The position numbers were made by a program, and so were the translations under genes. Below are positions 61,335 through 64,000 of a DNA stretch of 64,000 nt, piece after piece (the stretch's first letter is position 1; every line of letters starts with the position of its first letter). The notes below the pieces were generated by a model. That model saw nothing but the letters and a program-made list of their open reading frames with translations, was not told the origin of the DNA and made no database searches. Origin of the DNA: Bog-756 sp963725275 (GTDB lineage Bacteria; Actinomycetota; Acidimicrobiia; Acidimicrobiales; RAAP-2). The stretch covers positions 186,001 through 250,000 of the forward strand of contig CAVRXS010000004.1 in the NCBI GenBank assembly GCA_963725275.1, in the 5' to 3' direction.

Positions 61335-62124
61335 TCAGGCCAGCAACCTGCTGCGGAAGAGGTCGAGCACCTGGTTCAGCGCTTCTCTGGTCGGGGTGCC
61401 CGGTCGGTCGTCGAGGTCCTCGGTCAGGACCGAATGGGCGGATTTGCGGTGCCCGTACCGATTGCCCGGCGAGGAGTCGAGCTCGATCCCGACGAACCCG
61501 TCGCCGAGCAGGGCGCGCAGTGTCTCGAAGCGCTCGGGCGGGCGAGACCTGTCGCCGGAGAAGCGGAGGCCGAGCAGGCAGGTCCCCGCCGCGACCCGCT
61601 CGACGACCCGCCGGGTGTCCTCCTCGGAGATCCCGATCGCACGCCGGCGCGCACGCGCCAAGCGGGAAGGGGAGCGAGGGCTGGCTGAGCACGGGGGCGA
61701 GCACCACATCGTCGACCATCATGGCGAGGGCGAAGCCGCCGGTCAGGCACATGCCGATCGCGCCCACCCCGGGTCCGCCGCACCGGCCGTGTTCGTCCCG
61801 GGCCAGGGCCCGGAGCCAGGTGGTGACCGGGCTGGTCCGCCCGACGGCCATGAGGGTGAACTCGCGCGAGATGCACACCTTGGCCAACGAGGACATCGTG
61901 TAGCCACCGCTCGGCGCCCGGCCGTCCTCGCCGAAGAGGTGCGGCACGACCGCGGTGCAGCCGATGCCGGCGACGAGACGGGCGAAGCGGGCGACGTTCG
62001 GGGTGATCCCGGGCATCTCGCTGATCACGACGACGGCCGGCCCGGTTCCGGTCCTGTAGACGGTGCGGGTGGTGCCTTCGGCGGTGAAGGTCGAGCGTTC
62101 GAATCCGTCGAGCGGGCCGGGCAT
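61335..62124 (-). CDS. dienelactone hydrolase family protein (frameshifted)
   Basis: An alpha/beta hydrolase of about 262 residues after correction. Cys nucleophile in GVGAIGMCLTGGFALAMM near residue 125, oxyanion region VVISEMPGITPN near 33, and near the C-terminus GDGFVGIELDSSPGNRYGHRKSAHSVL with the catalytic His. After QPSLPFPLGA the frame moves to RARRRAIGISEEDTRRV, so one base near 61662 is extra. Enzymes of this family open dienelactones in catechol degradation, but many members have other ester substrates. Confidence 0.8.
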
Positions 62125-62175
62125 GGCTCGACGCTATCCGGCCCGACGGGACGGAGGAGCGGTCGGTCGGGCCGC

Positions 62176-62964
62176 TCAGGAGAGCGCGAGGGTGACCACG
62201 ACCGGCCTGTGGTCGGACCCGGTGGAGGGGACGACCCGGGCGTCGACCACGGCGAGGGCGGGGGTGATGAGCACGTGGTCGAGCTGGCTGTGGGGCCGGT
62301 GGGCGGGCCAGGTCCGGCCGGTCACCGCCCGCCGCCAGGCGGGGAAGAACGAGTTGACCGGCGGGCCCCACATGTTCATGTCCCCGGCCAGGACGGCGGC
62401 GTGGTCGGGGTGGGGCAGCAGGTCGCCGAGTCTCCGGTACTGGGTCGGAGACCAGTGGGTGATGTGGGACATGTGGGTGCCGAGCACGGTGACCTCACGC
62501 CCCCCGAGGTCGACGGTGCAGCGCACGACCGCCCGTGCAGCCGCATCACGGCGGAGCTTGCCGAGAGTGACGGCCTCGGGGTCGCGCCACGGCACGCGGG
62601 ACAGCAGCGCGATCCCCCAGGTGCCCCGATCGGACGCGCGATGCCTCCGGTCGGCTGGCGCCTTCCACTTCTCGAGGTCGAGCCGGAGGGTCTTGCGCAC
62701 CTGTCCGAATGCAGGCGCCCACCGGGTCGAGCGGGTGACGACGGGTTCGTAGAGCCGGGCGCGCGCCAGGGGCGCCTCGACCACGACCGCGTACCCGCAG
62801 CGGTCGGCCACCCTGGCGGCCGTCCCCGGAGTCCCGTCGTCGGAGGTCCAGGCCTCCTGGAGGATGAGGATGTCGGCGTCGAGACCGGCACACTCGGCGA
62901 GGAGATCGTAGGGACGACCCCACCCGTCGACGCCCATGTGCACGTTGAACGTGGCGAGACGCAC
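62176..62964 (-). CDS. endonuclease/exonuclease/phosphatase family protein
   Basis: A 262-residue metal phosphoesterase of the EEP superfamily: VRLATFNVHMG at the start, LILQEAW near 36 (metal-binding Glu), TVLGTHMSHITHW near 160, VLAGDMNMWGPP near 190, HSQLDHVLITP near 220, STGSDHRPVVVTLAL at the end. Relatives cut DNA, RNA or phosphodiesters of inositol and sphingolipids; the target is not deducible. GTG 62964 is the natural start for the motif; the open frame upstream is a shadow of the next gene. Confidence 0.85.
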   Translation of the reverse strand: MRLATFNVHMGVDGWGRPYDLLAECAGLDADILILQEAWTSDDGTPGTAARVADRCGYAVVVEAPLARARLYEPVVTRSTRWAPAFGQVRKTLRLDLEKWKAPADRRHRASDRGTWGIALLSRVPWRDPEAVTLGKLRRDAAARAVVRCTVDLGGREVTVLGTHMSHITHWSPTQYRRLGDLLPHPDHAAVLAGDMNMWGPPVNSFFPAWRRAVTGRTWPAHRPHSQLDHVLITPALAVVDARVVPSTGSDHRPVVVTLALS

Positions 62965-63023
62965 GGTGTCCCGCGTCCCGTCCGCCGCGGGGCTCTGCCC
63001 CGGCCCGGTCCCACCCACTCCGG

Positions 63024-64000
63024 TCAGCGCCGGCCGAGCTCGGCGGCCACGGTGCGGAGCTCGTCGCGGAAGTCGGGATGGGCGATCTCGGCCAGGGCCG
63101 CCGCCCGCTCGCGCACCGTTCGTCCCGACAGCTCCGCCACGCCGTGCTCGGTGATGACCACCCCGGTGTGGTGGCGGGGGGTCGAGACGACAGCGCCCTC
63201 CGGGAGGAGCGGCACGATGCGGGACCGGGTGACCCCGTTGGTCACCGCGGTCGAGCGCAGGCAGATCAACGAGTGGTCGTCGAGGCGCAGCTCGGCCCCG
63301 GCGACGAAGTCCTCGTGGCCGCCGACCCCGGAGATCTGCTTGCCGTCGATGTTGTCCGCGACCACCTGCCCGTAGAGGTCCACGCTGAGCGCGCCGTTGA
63401 CGGAGACGAACGAGTGGTTCCGGGCGATGACCGTTGGATCGTTGACCACCTGGACCGGTACGAACGCGACATCGGTGTTGCCGTCCAGCCACCGGTAGAG
63501 CTCGGCCGACCCGAGTGCGAAAGTGGTGATCGAGACCCCGTTGAACAGGCTCTTGGCATCGTTGGTGACCTTGCCCGCCCGATGGAGGTGCATGAGGCCG
63601 TCGGTGAACATCTCGCTGTGGATCCCGTACCCCCCACCGGGACCCTCGGCGAGCCCGGAGGCCACCAGGTTGGGGACCGCGCCGATGCCGACCTGCAGGG
63701 TGGTGCCGTCGGTGACGAAGGACCGGGCCTGCGTGGCGATGGCCTGGTCCACCTCGTCGGGTGGAGCCTGGGGAAGGGCGAACGGGGCACCGTCGGCCTG
63801 GACGACGACGTCGATGACGTCGAGTGGGAGGGTGTTGGTGTAGTCGGGGGAAAGCGAGCTGGTTGCGGGCAGGTTGGGGTTGACCTCGACGATGAGCAGG
63901 CGGTCGGGATCCCGGCCGGCCAACAGCAGCTCCTCGTAGGTGGCGCCGAGGTGTAGCGAGAGGTTGACCGTCCCGTCGGCAGCGGGTGGCGTGGCCTGCA
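63024..64000 (-). CDS. acetyl-CoA hydrolase/transferase family protein (5' end outside the window)
   Basis: The C-terminal 320-odd residues of a CoA-transferase of the 4-hydroxybutyrate CoA-transferase/acetyl-CoA hydrolase family. Visible: LQVGIGAVPNLVASGL, the catalytic Glu motif YGIHSEMFTDG, GVSITTFALGSAELYRWLDGN, ISGVGGHEDFVAGA and a C-terminal GVVITEHGVAELSGRTVRERAAALAEIAHPDFR. These enzymes swap CoA between carboxylic acids. The frame is open to the right edge, so the start lies beyond 64000; a TTG at 63923 is not the true start. Confidence 0.9.
   Translation of the reverse strand, partial: QATPPAADGTVNLSLHLGATYEELLLAGRDPDRLLIVEVNPNLPATSSLSPDYTNTLPLDVIDVVVQADGAPFALPQAPPDEVDQAIATQARSFVTDGTTLQVGIGAVPNLVASGLAEGPGGGYGIHSEMFTDGLMHLHRAGKVTNDAKSLFNGVSITTFALGSAELYRWLDGNTDVAFVPVQVVNDPTVIARNHSFVSVNGALSVDLYGQVVADNIDGKQISGVGGHEDFVAGAELRLDDHSLICLRSTAVTNGVTRSRIVPLLPEGAVVSTPRHHTGVVITEHGVAELSGRTVRERAAALAEIAHPDFRDELRTVAAELGRR

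Overview
This 64 kb window is very GC-rich DNA from an actinobacterium (Actinomycetota). The gene order around the replication origin, the F420-type luciferase-like oxidoreductase, an SCO6745-type protein, a DUF5318 protein and the inositol-phosphate synthase/PadR pair all point there. Acidimicrobiia is my best guess at class, but that is inference. The window contains the chromosome origin: everything from dnaA leftwards to gyrA is on the minus strand and everything from rpmH rightwards to parB is on the plus strand, so the strand switch and likely oriC lie at about 37.0-37.36 kb.

Layout. 0-28 kb is an accessory region: an F420-dependent oxidoreductase; a three-gene overlapping operon for a small b6-like dihaem cytochrome b without any Rieske or cytochrome c gene; a YgiD-type dioxygenase; a Baeyer-Villiger-like flavin monooxygenase; an LCP cell-wall ligase; two regulator+DHA2 efflux pairs (TetR at 9.2 kb, MarR at 19.5 kb); pirin; a RodZ-like protein; CtaG; a GlcD oxidase overlapping a thiamine-diphosphate enzyme; a family 4 glycosidase; a lipoprotein/fatty acid hydroxylase/DoxX operon; and an amidohydrolase pair. 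A small, less GC-rich island (26.36-27.99 kb) lies between tRNA-Ile(GAT) and a decayed partial copy of that tRNA. 28-43.5 kb is the origin block: gyrA, gyrB, DUF721, recF, dnaN, dnaA (minus), then rpmH, rnpA, yidD, yidC, jag, rsmG, parA, parB (plus), with two parS sites inside a 105-bp tandem duplication. 43.6-60 kb carries amidase, trxA, trxB, degV, murJ, a DUF6049 gene, the CCA-adding enzyme, ino1 and its PadR regulator, panB, rpsF-ssb-rpsR-rplI and dnaB. 60-64 kb has a NUDIX hydrolase, a methyltransferase, a dienelactone hydrolase, an exo/endonuclease-fold protein and a CoA-transferase that runs off the right edge.

Quality. At least eleven genes carry single-base frameshifts, including dnaB, parA, parB, ino1 and the CCA-adding enzyme. 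In each case the protein reads on perfectly after adding or removing one base. I read these as sequencing or assembly indels, not as pseudogenes. They create artefacts such as an apparent 1412-residue DUF6049-MurJ fusion. Such genes are given below with their full span and the place where the frame changes.

I did not find a CRISPR array, a recognisable defence system or an intact transposase. The points most worth following up are the b6-like operon, the tRNA-bounded island, the duplicated rsmG-tail/parS unit, the GATATATC repeats in front of padR-ino1 and the long charged tail on ribosomal protein S18.
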